Below are positions 32,514 through 44,326 of a stretch of 64,000 nt of DNA, in pieces. Source of the DNA: Agapanthus africanus (taxonomy: Eukaryota; Streptophyta; Magnoliopsida; Asparagales; Amaryllidaceae); the NCBI GenBank assembly GCA_030015575.1, contig CM057351.1, positions 516,001 through 580,000 of the forward strand, written 5' to 3'. Below the pieces are notes generated by a model. The model was not told where the DNA came from and did no database searches. It saw only the letters and a list, made by a program, of their open reading frames with translations. The position numbers were made by a program, and so were the translations under genes. Numbering within the stretch: the first letter of the stretch is position 1; each line of letters begins with the position of its first letter.

Positions 32514-35500
32514 TGTCATGTCCTGAAAGTACGGAACATGACCGGCACTTAAACTACGAAACGTCTCGAGGCGTACGTAATCTAAGTAAACCGAAAACCC
32601 AGAAATCCAAACCAAGAAAAGTAGTAGAGTGAAGGAAAACCAATTTAAATCAAGTAGTTTTAATAGCATAGCCGAATTATGCGTTTAAAAAAAACATCAA
32701 ATATTTCCTGAAAATTTCGGCAGAGTCTCCTTTATAAATACTGGCCCCCAAATGGGATACAACAAGAATAGTATACGAAATCAATAAAAAGGCATCCCCA
32801 AACGGGAGCTAGCTCTTCGTCAATCGACGGTCACAACCACACAAGCAATATAATATACAACGCCAAGGGCGAGGATCAAAATTCAAAAGGAAACTCAAAA
32901 ACCACAAGAAAACCACAGAAATACAACGCGCGACTCTAAGGTCGAGAGAATAAACATCACTGGTCTCTATCTCAAATAAATACATGTTTGGTTGATGGAA
33001 CTTCTAGATACAACAGAATAATGATATACAAGATATATAATGGGGGTACGATACAAATAAACCCACCTACTAGTAAATCACCCGGAAATGGAAGTAGTGC
33101 CAGCAAAGCCGTAATGAAACCTGTACGGCGAAACCTGCAAGAACTGTGGCACAACGGGGGTGAGTTGCCAACTCGTGAATAGAAAAACATCTACGGAAAG
33201 AAATCGCATAAATAACGCAACCTAGGTCAAAGATCATAATATATCCTCAATTATATATATAACATGCAACCTATAACAAGGCTAGGGTAAATATCTAACC
33301 CGAGTGTAATCTCATGTGCCTGTGTCAGTGCCTCAGGTAGCAATATATCATATGAATGAGGTATGAATGCATGGAAACAGAATACATGTAAATGAAGAAC
33401 TGTTTTCATAATTTAGTGAGATTTCCTTTGTATTTTTAAAATGAGGTATCACAATGAAATCAGTATAAAACAGTGCCTAGCATCGGCACAAAACGTAATC
33501 CCAATATCTCGATATCTCTGTATCACAGTCTCTGTACCTCAATATCTCGAAATCTCAATGTCTCAATCATAATATCTAGGGCGCCGTCAGTCCAGACCGG
33601 CCCCTACCATCCATCTCAAGACCACGACGGTATCCTCCGGATATCCGACGCGTCGGGTAAAATCACCGGTAGGTAGTGCTCCCCTGCCAGGCTCACATCG
33701 TCATCATCACGCGCTTCTTGCCCCGGGGTACCTTACCGGGTCCACCATGTACCCGAAACGGTTCATCCGTCTCCTCGAATCGGGTCTCGAAATCCATCAG
33801 CAAACTCATGGTGGACTCAGCTCAATCCTAAGATCATCCTCAAATCTGTATGTGAACACATAGTCCCATACCCATGTGAACACATAACTATAAAGAATCC
33901 CATGAGCACATATAAATAGGAATGTATGCAAGTATGTATGTGTGTATGTGTAGTGCAACACTACCCTAGGGTTCGCAACACTAAAATAATCCAACACACC
34001 AATATCCATCCTAAACGTCGTTATTAATCCCAAATAACATATAATAAATTGTTGGTGTGTATACGCATCCGTATACACCACCACGAACTGCGGGGGTACT
34101 ATATGCCATCCACCCGACTTCTCCCCGTAGATACAAATCTACTCACCTGGTCCTCGCTCGCCGGTGCCGACGTCGCCACGCGCTTGCTTGTCGTCTCGAA
34201 GTCCACATGGGGTACCTACATATCATAACGCACCGTATCGTATTAAAATCCGACTCATGACCAAAACGACTCACGAATCCCACATAGGTCAAAACCTATG
34301 GTTGCTTTCACAAATCGACCCAAAAACCCTCGATGTCGGCGTAGAAACGCCAAACCATCGAGAAAACTCCTAACACACTCATTTGTACAATTACAAGCAC
34401 TAATTATAATATAAAATAGCTTAAAATTCACAAAAACCCCAATTTCACTTAAAAAGTCATTTTTCCGAAAATCTAGCAAGCACAAATCACCGTTTTAGTA
34501 CAAAACTCGATGTATAAACGAACCTAGCATCCACAATATTCACTAAATATCATAACAAAGTCATATAAACCATTCCTATAATTTATTCTCATCAATTTGC
34601 ATAAATTCCAAAATCCTAGTTTGCAAAAATATCAATTTTTAACACCTTTTAAAGCAAAATTCACAATTCAACAATTAAGCTTGGTTTTACATAACCTAAG
34701 ATATTAAACCACTCATAATAATGTTAATGATGTAATAAAATCATAATTACATTTTTAACCCAATTATTTAACCAATTTTAAATAGCTAGTTAGCAAATTA
34801 GCGTAATTATCATAATTTTTAAACTAACAATTAACAACTAGCTACTAACTTTGTTTTAATAAGCCATAAGAGCTTAATACATTACACAACCATACACCAA
34901 TTTCACAAAACCCTAACTTGCATTCAAACCCTTTCTTGAATTTTATAACTAACAAAATCCAACCTAAACTATACATGAAACACTAAATTAGCATTAATTT
35001 GAAGCCCAAAAAGCAAGTTAAACTCTTAGATTTGGTTTGTATAAAACACTAGATAGCAAAATAGAATAATTAACTTAATAATGGTGTGCTAAAAACCCTA
35101 GTTTAACTCAAACCATTCTCTTGAAGATCCTAGATGAAAATAGCACCAATATTAACACTAAAACAACTCATTTAAAGAAATCTAACCATAAGAATTTAAA
35201 TGGGTAAGAATTATACCTCTAGATCTAGAGATCTAGCAAGAAATTTTGACTCCAAAGATGGCCTCCTAGCATCCAAAATCCATGCAAGAAAGGTTAAGAA
35301 GAATGGATGAAGGATGGGCTTGAAATTGTGAAGCTTAAATGGAATTTTGATGGAATTTTGATGAGTTTAGAAGAAAAATGAGGGTGGAAATTTTGGGGCT
35401 GTTTATTGCAGGAATTTCGGCTGAGGAGGGAGTGGGGAGAGGTGTGGGGGAGTTGTGGAAAAGAATCCAAGTCAAAGCCCCTCCCAAATTACCATAATAC

Positions 35501-36084
35501 CCCCACCTACTTTACTATATATAAAAACCTTATTTTAACCCATTTCTCACATGATTTAAGGTCAAAAAGAGGGAAATAAAATTCTTGGGCTGCTACAATT
35601 GTGTGGGGCCGGCCAAGGGGAGTGAGGGTGAGTGTGAGAGACTTTACAAAAAAATTCTATGCAAAAAGACCCCCCACAATACCATATTTGCAAGTTTTAT
35701 TTCAAAATAACTATATTTTTGTTTTCCATAAAATAAATCAATTAAAACTTGAAATAAAATACTAAAAATTTATATTACAACTAGATTTTAATCAACATGA
35801 TTTTAAGGATTAAAATTAGCCCATTTAAATTTGTATTTATCGCTAATTTAATGTATTTTCTTACCGGCTTAAAATAATATTAAAATAATTAATTTCGGAA
35901 AAATTTTCAGAAAATTTGAAATTTCACCAGTAGCTCAATAAACACCAAATACTAGCAATTTCATAGATAGAATATGTAAATTTAATTTTATAATAAAGAT
36001 ATTTGTATTTTGACTTTTTACAGAAAACCCCCTTATTTTACCGTTTTTTCGAAATTTCACCGAAACGATTTTCAAAACGTTACA
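32514..36084 (-). repeat. 5' LTR of element D
   Basis: Same sequence as the left LTR with sparse substitutions, lacking about 1.3 kb at 33,811. The junction there reads CATGGTGGA directly followed by CTCAGCTCAATCC. Confidence 0.93.
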
Positions 36085-36342
36085 GGTTGGTAAAATTCAG
36101 ACCCCCAAAAGCGGTACAAGTCGTGTCAAAGATCAGCCCAGAACACCCTGAGATACTACTGGAATACCTACCAGTAAATCTCCTGCCTTGGCCAAGGACT
36201 TTTCATGTTCTGGCTCTCCTAGACACAGCGCGACCTCACCCCCAATACCGGAAGAGACGAACCCCTGAAGATCCGCTCACTGCCTCTATGTGGCTCGGGA
36301 CTGTACCCAACTAAAACCTTTTTGCACGTCTCCTTTGAGCGT
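36085..36342 (-). repeat. 3' LTR of element C, piece 2
   Basis: Continues the C LTR after D (GGTTGGTAAAATTC onwards) and ends with AGCGT, the target site of E. It aligns with the A LTR at 11,860-12,115 (AAAGCGGTA-AAGTCGTGTC), which confirms its identity. Confidence 0.88.
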
Positions 36343-39300
36343 TGTCACGCCCCGCTTCCCAGAGTACGCTAGATTGGGCACGTGACATAGCCAATCATAC
36401 TACCTGTGGGTAGGAAGTATCCATCCACAGTCACATTACGGCTGTAGAGATATCAAGAACAAGATAAAACTATCTAAAACATGTCCATAATCCAGAATAA
36501 CAGGAGTGAATAATAAATAAATGCGGAAGCAAATGATCCAATACAAATAACTGAAAAGTGTGTCCCATAATGCGGGCTCACATCAGGAAATAAATGCAGG
36601 AAATAAAACTAACTACTACTGAACTCACAGCTCAGCCTACTGGCTGAAGTACTCCTGCTCGGACTGCAACAGCGGTACGGAATCTGGGCCATGCAAAACC
36701 CAGACGTCAGCGCGTCATGTCATCAAGTAATATAATATGAACAGTGTAGCAGGCAATGTAATATAAACATGAATACAGCAAGAATAACAATAATATGAAT
36801 CATACCAGTACAGGGTAGCGTGCAGTGGGTAAACTAAACTGTTCTATCAGGTTTTCTATTCTAAAGTCTTTGAAATCAATTGATGAATCATCGATATAAC
36901 TCAATAGTATCCCGTACATACCCGGGACCACGGCCACAATATTCTCGGCTGCAGCCGAGACATGCCGCTAGGCACAAAACAGGAATGTGTACACTCGATA
37001 GTATCCCGTACATATCCGGGACCACGGCCACAATATTCTCGGCCGAAACCGAGACATGCCGCTAGGCACAAAACAAGAATGTGTACACCCAGAACAGGTA
37101 GTGAACTGTCGAGTTACAAGTCAGGTTTCACCTTTGATTTTCCCATACCCCCAAGTTATATATGTCAAGTCAGGTATTCAGTAGTCAAGAACTAATGCCA
37201 ACACAGGATCAGGTAAAAGCAGGTTTGTCTGGATAGACAACAGGAACGGTCCATGAGAACTACATGTTATGTTTGTTGGCATTAGACACAAGATCAGGTA
37301 ACAGGTAAAGCCATGGTACATCAGGTCCAACCAGGTAATGTATAAAGGTGTCATGTCATGTCAAGAGTGTACGGTACCATGTCATGTCAAGTAGGAAGTG
37401 TAACATGTCATGTCAGGAAGCACAAGATGTCATGTGGGTGCTCATAATCAAACTAACATAAGCATGTGTATAAATAAACAAGCATGAGTACTATCAGAAC
37501 AATAAACTGGAACATGTAATATGATATACAAATAGATATAATTTCAAGGATATGGATGCACAGTTATCGATTAGGTTTACATTTATAGTTCCAATATTAA
37601 TTAGGATGCAATTTATTAAACATGGAGTGTTAATATCACATTATTATGTAGTAATGTGATCTATGGATGCAATTATATGTATCTTAAATGCGATGGATGC
37701 AAACGGGTATCCGAAAAGTTATAAAACTATAAAAATGGTAATGTGGGATGTACAACTAAGCAATATGTGATATAAATATTGATATAATAATATTAATATG
37801 GATAGTATATTCAAAGTGATTAATAACTATAAAAGTGGTATTGATTAACCATGCACAAGAAGGTTCCATTCAGAAATTCAGCGTCACCCTAATTTGTAAA
37901 ATAGCTTAAAAATAACAAACGTTCTCCAAAAGGGACGTGTCTTATACCAAAACAAAGATAATTCAATAAGGTTTTCAGTTTTATAAGTATAAGCATCTCA
38001 GGTTGTCCCTACAAAAAGTTATGAATATTCGAAATTGAAAGTTTGCTGCTGGAATTTCCTTGGACAGCAGTTTGGATACATTTTCATTTGCATTTTACGT
38101 TATTTAAACAATTTATTTTGCCAGTAAATATTTTATAGAGTTATAGTATTCTGAGTTAGCTTCGTAACGAACTAAAGAACGTATACTAATGATTTTTCTA
38201 TGATTTATAATGAATTTTATAAGATAAGGTGTACAGTAAATTTCAGATTTGTCATATCCGATTTTTCAACGACGTTTCATGTGTAAACCATAAGATTTTC
38301 AAATGTATAACATTATAAAATGAAGATTATAAACTAATTAAAGATAATAATAATAAATATTACGACGATATATATTTTAAATGATATGGTTGCGGTATAA
38401 TGTAATCTAGTATGTCACAAAATAAGTTTTCATGATCTAGATTTAATATGATATAACGGATGCAAACGGAACATCGAAACGTTATAAAATTAAACATGGG
38501 GCACTAGATTTAAACTATAGGTAAGGTATTTATTTAAATAGGTATAAAATGAATTATATAGCATGTAGCAAGATTAACTTTCCTCGATAGGTCGCGAATC
38601 GGGAAAACGGAACGTTAACCGTCGGCGGGGAAAACTCGCGACGGGGCGCACGGTTTACGGAATGAACCCAAACGATGAACAAAGGAACCACACGGGTCGG
38701 GGTATCTCGCTGGAACGTCGAGAAGCGTCACCGGCAAGACGGAATTCCGGCAACAAAAGAACAGTTAAAAAAATGAGAAACGAGACATGAAGCAAGAAGA
38801 GAAAAAATGATAAAGAGAAGTACGAGAGAATATATGAGAGAGAGAGAAAAAGTGGAGAGAGAGAGCTGCAGGTGGGGGCCCACGGAATTAAAAGGAACGC
38901 GATTGGCTAAAGGGGAATCGTTAGTTAGGGATAAATATTAATTAAAGATTCAAAACATTTTAAGGAACAGTAGGATATATATATAGGTTAATTTAAAGAT
39001 TTAAAAGATAGGTAATGAACAGTAAAATATCAGGTTAGTTAGAAAAATATATGCGATGGTTTTAATAATATTAAAATTTGGGATTTTGGCGCCAAATAAA
39101 ACATTTCCAAATCGCGCCCGGGTCGAGTCCAAAAATTTGAAATTGAAATAATAGGATTTTAAGCCGGATCCAAATTTTAAATTTAAGTGTTTTATGATTA
39201 AAAAGCATACCCCCAAAACGGACACATGTACGCGCGCGTAGCCGTCCAAACTCGCCCGTTTCACTGAACGGGACGAGAACACAATGCACGGACACTACCA

Positions 39301-39494
39301 CGAGGCTAGGGGTGTCAAGTAGGCCAAGATGAATATTTTCAATTTTATTTTAGATGCCAAAATTTGTTATATGTAGAAATGACTTTGCCGGGTAAATTTT
39401 ACAGTAAGTAACAAACAAGCAAGTTAAATGAAATGAGTACCACATTATGCTCAAACAGTAACTGAAAATAATAGCATTGGGTTCGGGTGTTACA
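36343..39494 (-). repeat. 3' LTR of element E
   Basis: Near-identical to 53,335-56,485. Contains a local duplication at 36,903-37,090: TAGTATCCCGTACATA followed by CCGGGACCACGGCCACAA and CCGAGACATGCCGCTAGGC, twice, about 105 bases apart. Confidence 0.94.
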
Positions 39495-39559
39495 TTATAC
39501 CCAACTACAAAAGAATTTCGTCCTCGAAATTCCAAGAATACAAAGATAGAAAACTACAG

Positions 39560-40035
39560 GAAAAGGTGAGGAAACTTCTGTCGGATTTCATCTTCTCGTT
39601 CCCAAGTGGACTCTCCATGCGATCGATTTCCCTAAGAAACAAGCACAAGGGGAATAACCTTGTTCTCGAGAACCTTTTCCTTTCGATCCACGATTTCAAT
39701 CGGTCGCTCCTCAAAAGTCAAGTCTTCTCGTACTGTTAGCTCCGAATGATCCAAAACGTGTGTTTCATCTCGAACATACCTTCGTAGTTGAGATACGTGA
39801 AACACATCGTGCAAACTTGCCAAGGTCTGCGGTAACGCCAAACGGTACGCTACCTCTCCAACACGCTCCAAGATCTCAAAGGGTCCAACGAATCGAGGAC
39901 TAAGCTTTCCTCGACTCCCAAACGAATCACCCCTCTAGTCGGTGATATCATCAAGAACACCAAATCACCTATGGCGAACTCTAGAGGTCTTCTTGACGTG
40001 TCAGCCCAACTTTTCTGTCTGTCTTGTGCTGCCTT
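39560..40035 (-). pseudogene. pol: Gypsy integrase C-terminus with chromodomain-like tail (element E)
   Basis: The minus-strand frames give the integrase C-terminal domain ([49 protein letters not shown]) and then a tail STWEREDEIRQKFPHLF that fits the CR-type chromodomain of Tekay-group chromoviruses. The first part (about 39,850-40,035) is in another frame, so one frameshift lies near 39,860. A TAG near 39,631 stands where the family has tryptophan. The frame is interrupted at 40,036 by element B and continues at 49,729. Confidence 0.88.
40031..40035. repeat. Target-site duplication of element B, left copy
   Basis: GCCTT, repeated exactly at 49,729-49,733. Confidence 0.95.
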
Positions 40036-42117
40036 TGTTAGTGTATATGCCCTAGAGGCCATTACTGTATCATACTAGTATGTATATTACTTGATGGAAG
40101 CTTGGGATATTCACAGTTGTACAGACAATCTTGCTCAATATAGTAGTATGCTACTTGGTTTGTCTCTGCTTTAATGTGTACTTGTGTGTTTATTTATTAT
40201 ATCACCTATACGCATTAGTAGAGCCCTTTGGATCTTTGCTTGATTACCGGCGTTGTGATGGCGATCACACTCGTGGGGGCTGGGTAATCTACAAGCACAT
40301 CCTTATACACATCCCTAGTCGTGGGAGTATCGAGATAGGGCATCGATACTCCGGAGTAGACTAGCGTATACGCTTCTCATCCCAGCACGGGAGACGGTCT
40401 GTCCCACAGCCGTCGGTACGTCGTACTTGAGATAGTATGCGGGTGCTCGTTAGGTTACGAATACACTGGACATGACTCGTCGGGAACTGATGGTTGGTAT
40501 TATACCTATCGTCAGTTATCAGTTTCCAGGTGACATGAGTACAGTTTAGTCCGCTGACTTGACACTGTCACTCCGCCTCGAGTGTGTTCCCACTGTTCTT
40601 TGATTACTACCCTACCACGGCTCTTCTGAGTCGTGCAAACAGGTAGTAGTTGGGAGCAGTCCCGAAGCACTTGGAGGCAGTGACGGTTAGACAGGATTCG
40701 TCTCTCCCGGTATTGGGGGTTGACATCGCGCTGTGTCTAGGAGAGCCATTACACAAGTAGTCCCTGGCCAGGGCAAGCGAGATATACTGGTAGGTTCCAG
40801 TGCTATCTCAGGGTGTTCTGGGCTTCACTCCGACACGACTTGTACCGCTATTGGGGGACTGACGTTTACCGCCCCCTAGGCCCGCCATCCGATGTATCAG
40901 ACGAACAGACCGGACTGTACGGAGAATGTCACATTCAGACTCAGTAGGAGTTCAGATGGGTTTTACCTCGTCAGTCTTCTTATCAGCATCTACCTGGGGA
41001 CCGTTACGCACAGCTAGTGCCGCTTGCGGTCTGTGGTTAAACCCACTGCCAGCGTAGTGTCGAGTCTTTAGAGTCCCACACAGAGGGCTATTCGCCTCTG
41101 GGCAAAACAGGGTAGAGGTCGCATGGTTTTGCGACAGGGTTCGTTCTCATCCGCGCACTTATGCACGTTTGAAGTCCGGACGGATATTACTGGCTGGCTC
41201 TGGTTTGAGTCAGATACTGGTATATGTTTTGGGGTTGCTTTTATCTCTCAGTATTCTTGTTCCTCGGAACGAGAATGCAGGTGTGTATGCACAGTTGCTT
41301 GAGGCGGAGGATGAGGTCTTTCATTAGGGTTTCGGAACGGGTGCGTATGCACAGTTGACAGTCGTCTTTTTCCAAACCCTAATAGATTTATGAAATATCA
41401 ATTAATAATAGTAATTAAATGAAATAATGTTATGGTTGATTTTGTTGACTTGTTGACCATGGTTGAATGTTGACCATCATCATTGCTTTGCAAGGATACT
41501 CCTTGATTCTAGCTTACATTCATTTAATAAAGTGATGATGGTGGTCATTCCAAATACAACCATCAACTATTTCATTTTGATTTATTATTATTAATTAGAT
41601 AAATCATTTTCCTTTTGTTATGGTTGCAAGAGGAAAATAGCTCATTCTATCATATTGATTCTCTCTCCTCACTTCATCTTCTTCCTCCTCTTGTTCAAGG
41701 AGAGCAAATCTCATGTGTTGAGAATCATCTCCTTGAAGATATAACACCCCAAAGCACACTCTACTCACTCTAAGGTAGAAGGTCTAGCAAGCCGAATACC
41801 TTAGTTCTCTCAAGATCGAGAAAGGAGCCCAAGGATGAAGCCCTTAGGTGGATCTATCTTCGGCAAAGAGGAGACGAGGAGGGGAAGCCATTCAAGCTAC
41901 TACAAAGAGCAAGAAAGAAGAAGAACAACAAGAAGAGAAGGAGTTCAAGTTGAGGTATAACCACTTTGCCGAGTAGTTAACTCTTCTTTGCAAGTATGCT
42001 AGTTTAGTTTAGCAAAGATCCGGCTTTTACGGTCCATGTTACAAAGTTTAGAAAAAAAATTTGTTTTACCGTTTCCGCATCCCCGAAAGTACCGGGAGAG
42101 GTAACGTGGACCTAACA
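40036..42117 (+). repeat. 5' LTR of element B
   Basis: Starts TGTTAGTGTATATGCCCTAG and ends GTGGACCTAACA. The central part resembles the LTRs of A and C. Confidence 0.96.
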
Positions 42118-42118
42118 G

Positions 42119-42131
42119 TGGTATCAGAGCC
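42119..42131 (+). promoter_or_regulatory. Primer-binding site of element B
   Basis: TGGTATCAGAGCC one base after the LTR, initiator tRNA-Met type. Confidence 0.95.
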
Positions 42132-44326
42132 TAACTAAACTTAAACTAGCTTGGTAGCGAAGTGTATGGAAGTTCGAAACGGAAAAATCACAAAAACCGG
42201 AAATCAAAACCCTAAGTTTCTGTTGAAATTTTTTGTGCTCTAAAAGTAAAAAGTTTTACTCCTAAAATCGGCTCAGGGTTTTGTGAGAACACCCACCAAA
42301 AACGATCCCATGAATCCTTCAAACCGCCGCGGATCCGCGGCCTCAGCTATTCACTTCGCCGCGGATCCGCCGCCGTTTGGACTCTTCATGTGATCGTGTT
42401 TTGTGCAGTGTTCTTCTGGTAGGGTTTTGGGATTTTTCAAATATGTTATATGTGCCCAGATTTTCCAGAAAAGAAATTTACTTTTGGGGTCCTATAAATT
42501 CGTATTTTTTTCGAACTTCGCTACACTTTGGCTATGTTGGTTATATCTGTGATGTTTGTATGTATTGAACGTCGGCTAATCGCTATAAGTCGATTAGTCG
42601 GGGTTATACATCTCTGTGATCTGTGTTTGACATTGGAATGTGTATATGAATGTGTTGGACTGTCGCGGGTGAATAGCCGGGGTGGATGTGAGATGAGCTT
42701 TTGTTTTTCTTTCATTCATTTGTAAATGTAAATTGATGTAATAATATTATTTGTATGGCCGCACAACCGGGTCGGGGTTGTAGCCGTCATTGTATAATTC
42801 TTTTTACTGTTTTTGCTCCTAGGATAGACCCATGGAGGGGTGCACAAACTACCGGGTACTTGGCGGGTAGTTTGCCGCACCCGTAGGGGTCTTGGGTGGG
42901 GTTTTGGCTATTCACCGCGACCGTGTAATCCGCTTTTCGTTGCAGGCTCGAACGGATTGCGGATTCCTAGTATATCCAATGTATTCATCTGTGATCTGTA
43001 ATGTCTATCATTGCTTTATATTTAGGCGTTGCTTATGTTTTACAGCCGCACTAACCCAGCCCCCGCTCTGTCGTTAGTTAAGTAACCTAACGGGTGATGA
43101 CGGGACCCCGTGGCGAATGCGAATGGCATAAGCGTACGTCATATTTTGGTTGTTTTCTGCAATGGTAGGATTTAAATGATGGGACGCATTAAAAGAACTA
43201 ATGCAAGAAAATAAACCTAAAAGACGTTGTTGGAACAAGTTTTTCAAAAAGCTTTTATTACAAGGACGTTCATCTTTTTGTTTTGCATCGAGGTATTCGG
43301 TTATGAATGCCCAGCACCTCAATCGACGAGGCAAGGGCCGAGATCCCCTCATCGGGAGTGACCCCTTGGATAAAAGGTTTGCGTCAGGGTAATAACTTCA
43401 CCATAGTCGATTATTCTTGCTTTGCATCGAGGTATTCATCTTACGAATGCCCAGCACCTCACTCGACGAGGAAAGAGCCGAGATCCCTTCACAGGGAGTG
43501 ACCTCTTTAGCAAAAGTTTTCGCCACTATGTTTTCAAAAGGATGTATCACGTTCCTTCAACGATATCAAGTTCATTACGTTAACGGGTTTTTCGCCAAAA
43601 ACCCAGCCGTAGCCCTCCGTCGTTTCGGATAATTAATACTTAGTATTCGTGCTGCGTTTGTTGATTATTCGTCAAGACACAGTGAACGGTAGCTGAGTAG
43701 TAATTTTCTGTTGCACTAAAAGATGCGATTGGTTAGGACGGTCGCATGATTTTGTTGATTATTCGTCAAGGATCATGCGGGCGGGTCTAATGCAATCCTG
43801 GATAACGACGGGTTGAACTTGACTAGGACCTTTTGATTTGTTGATTATTCGTCAAGTTCACTTGGGTCCTAGAGGCAAAAAACCACATCGGGAGTTTCAA
43901 AAGTACTGAAACTTGCAGATTTAGCATACCTTCTGGAGTGTGGTGACTAGAGTGGATTCCATCTAGGTCATCACACAATGATAGTTGGATCCCGATCCCA
44001 CTGATGAGTTGGATTACTCTTGGGAGATTATTTCACTAAACGATCAATGCTATAAACCTAGTAGGTGTCTAGAAAGGTGTTAGCGGGGCTACGCCCCCAG
44101 GGAAAAGAGGTTCTTGAATTAAGGAACTTCGCGAAAGCGTTGGAAAACCTCCCTCGAAGTACCGACACTAGCCTGGCTGAAAGGTTAAGCAAGTATTGTG
44201 ACGTGAATTAAAATCCTGACTAGTTCTTCTTTTAAAAGGTTTTAAGAAGAATTTGAGTAAACAGTGGGAGACATCCTGATTAGATAAATTAATAAACCAA
44301 TCTAATCTTGCAAGAGCATACGCTGA
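42132..44326 (+). other. 5' leader of element B
   Basis: About 2.2 kb. Contains a 139-bp tandem duplication (units starting at 43,282 and 43,421, each with TTTGCATCGAGGTATTC and GCCGAGATCCC), then three copies of TTTGTTGATTATTCGTCAAG at 43,657, 43,752 and 43,837. The last two sit inside 8-bp perfect stems (CGCATGAT/ATCATGCG; CTAGGACC/GGTCCTAG). A CT-rich run ending in CCAG at 44,347 resembles a 3' splice site and overlaps the first codons of the open frame. Confidence 0.85.

Larger units (their letters stand above)
25151..36084 (-). mobile_element. Element D: non-autonomous LTR retrotransposon with giant LTRs
   Basis: Two LTRs of 4,861 bp (25,151-30,011) and 3,571 bp (32,514-36,084) flank only 2.5 kb of internal sequence. 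On the minus strand the LTR runs from TGTAACGTTTTG to GGACATGACA, followed by a tRNA-Met primer-binding site, with a polypurine tract at the other end. No gag, protease, RT or integrase can be read. This layout matches the class called LARDs. Flanks are GGTTT and GGTTG, a 5-bp TSD with one mismatch. The target is the 3' LTR of C. Confidence 0.9.
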
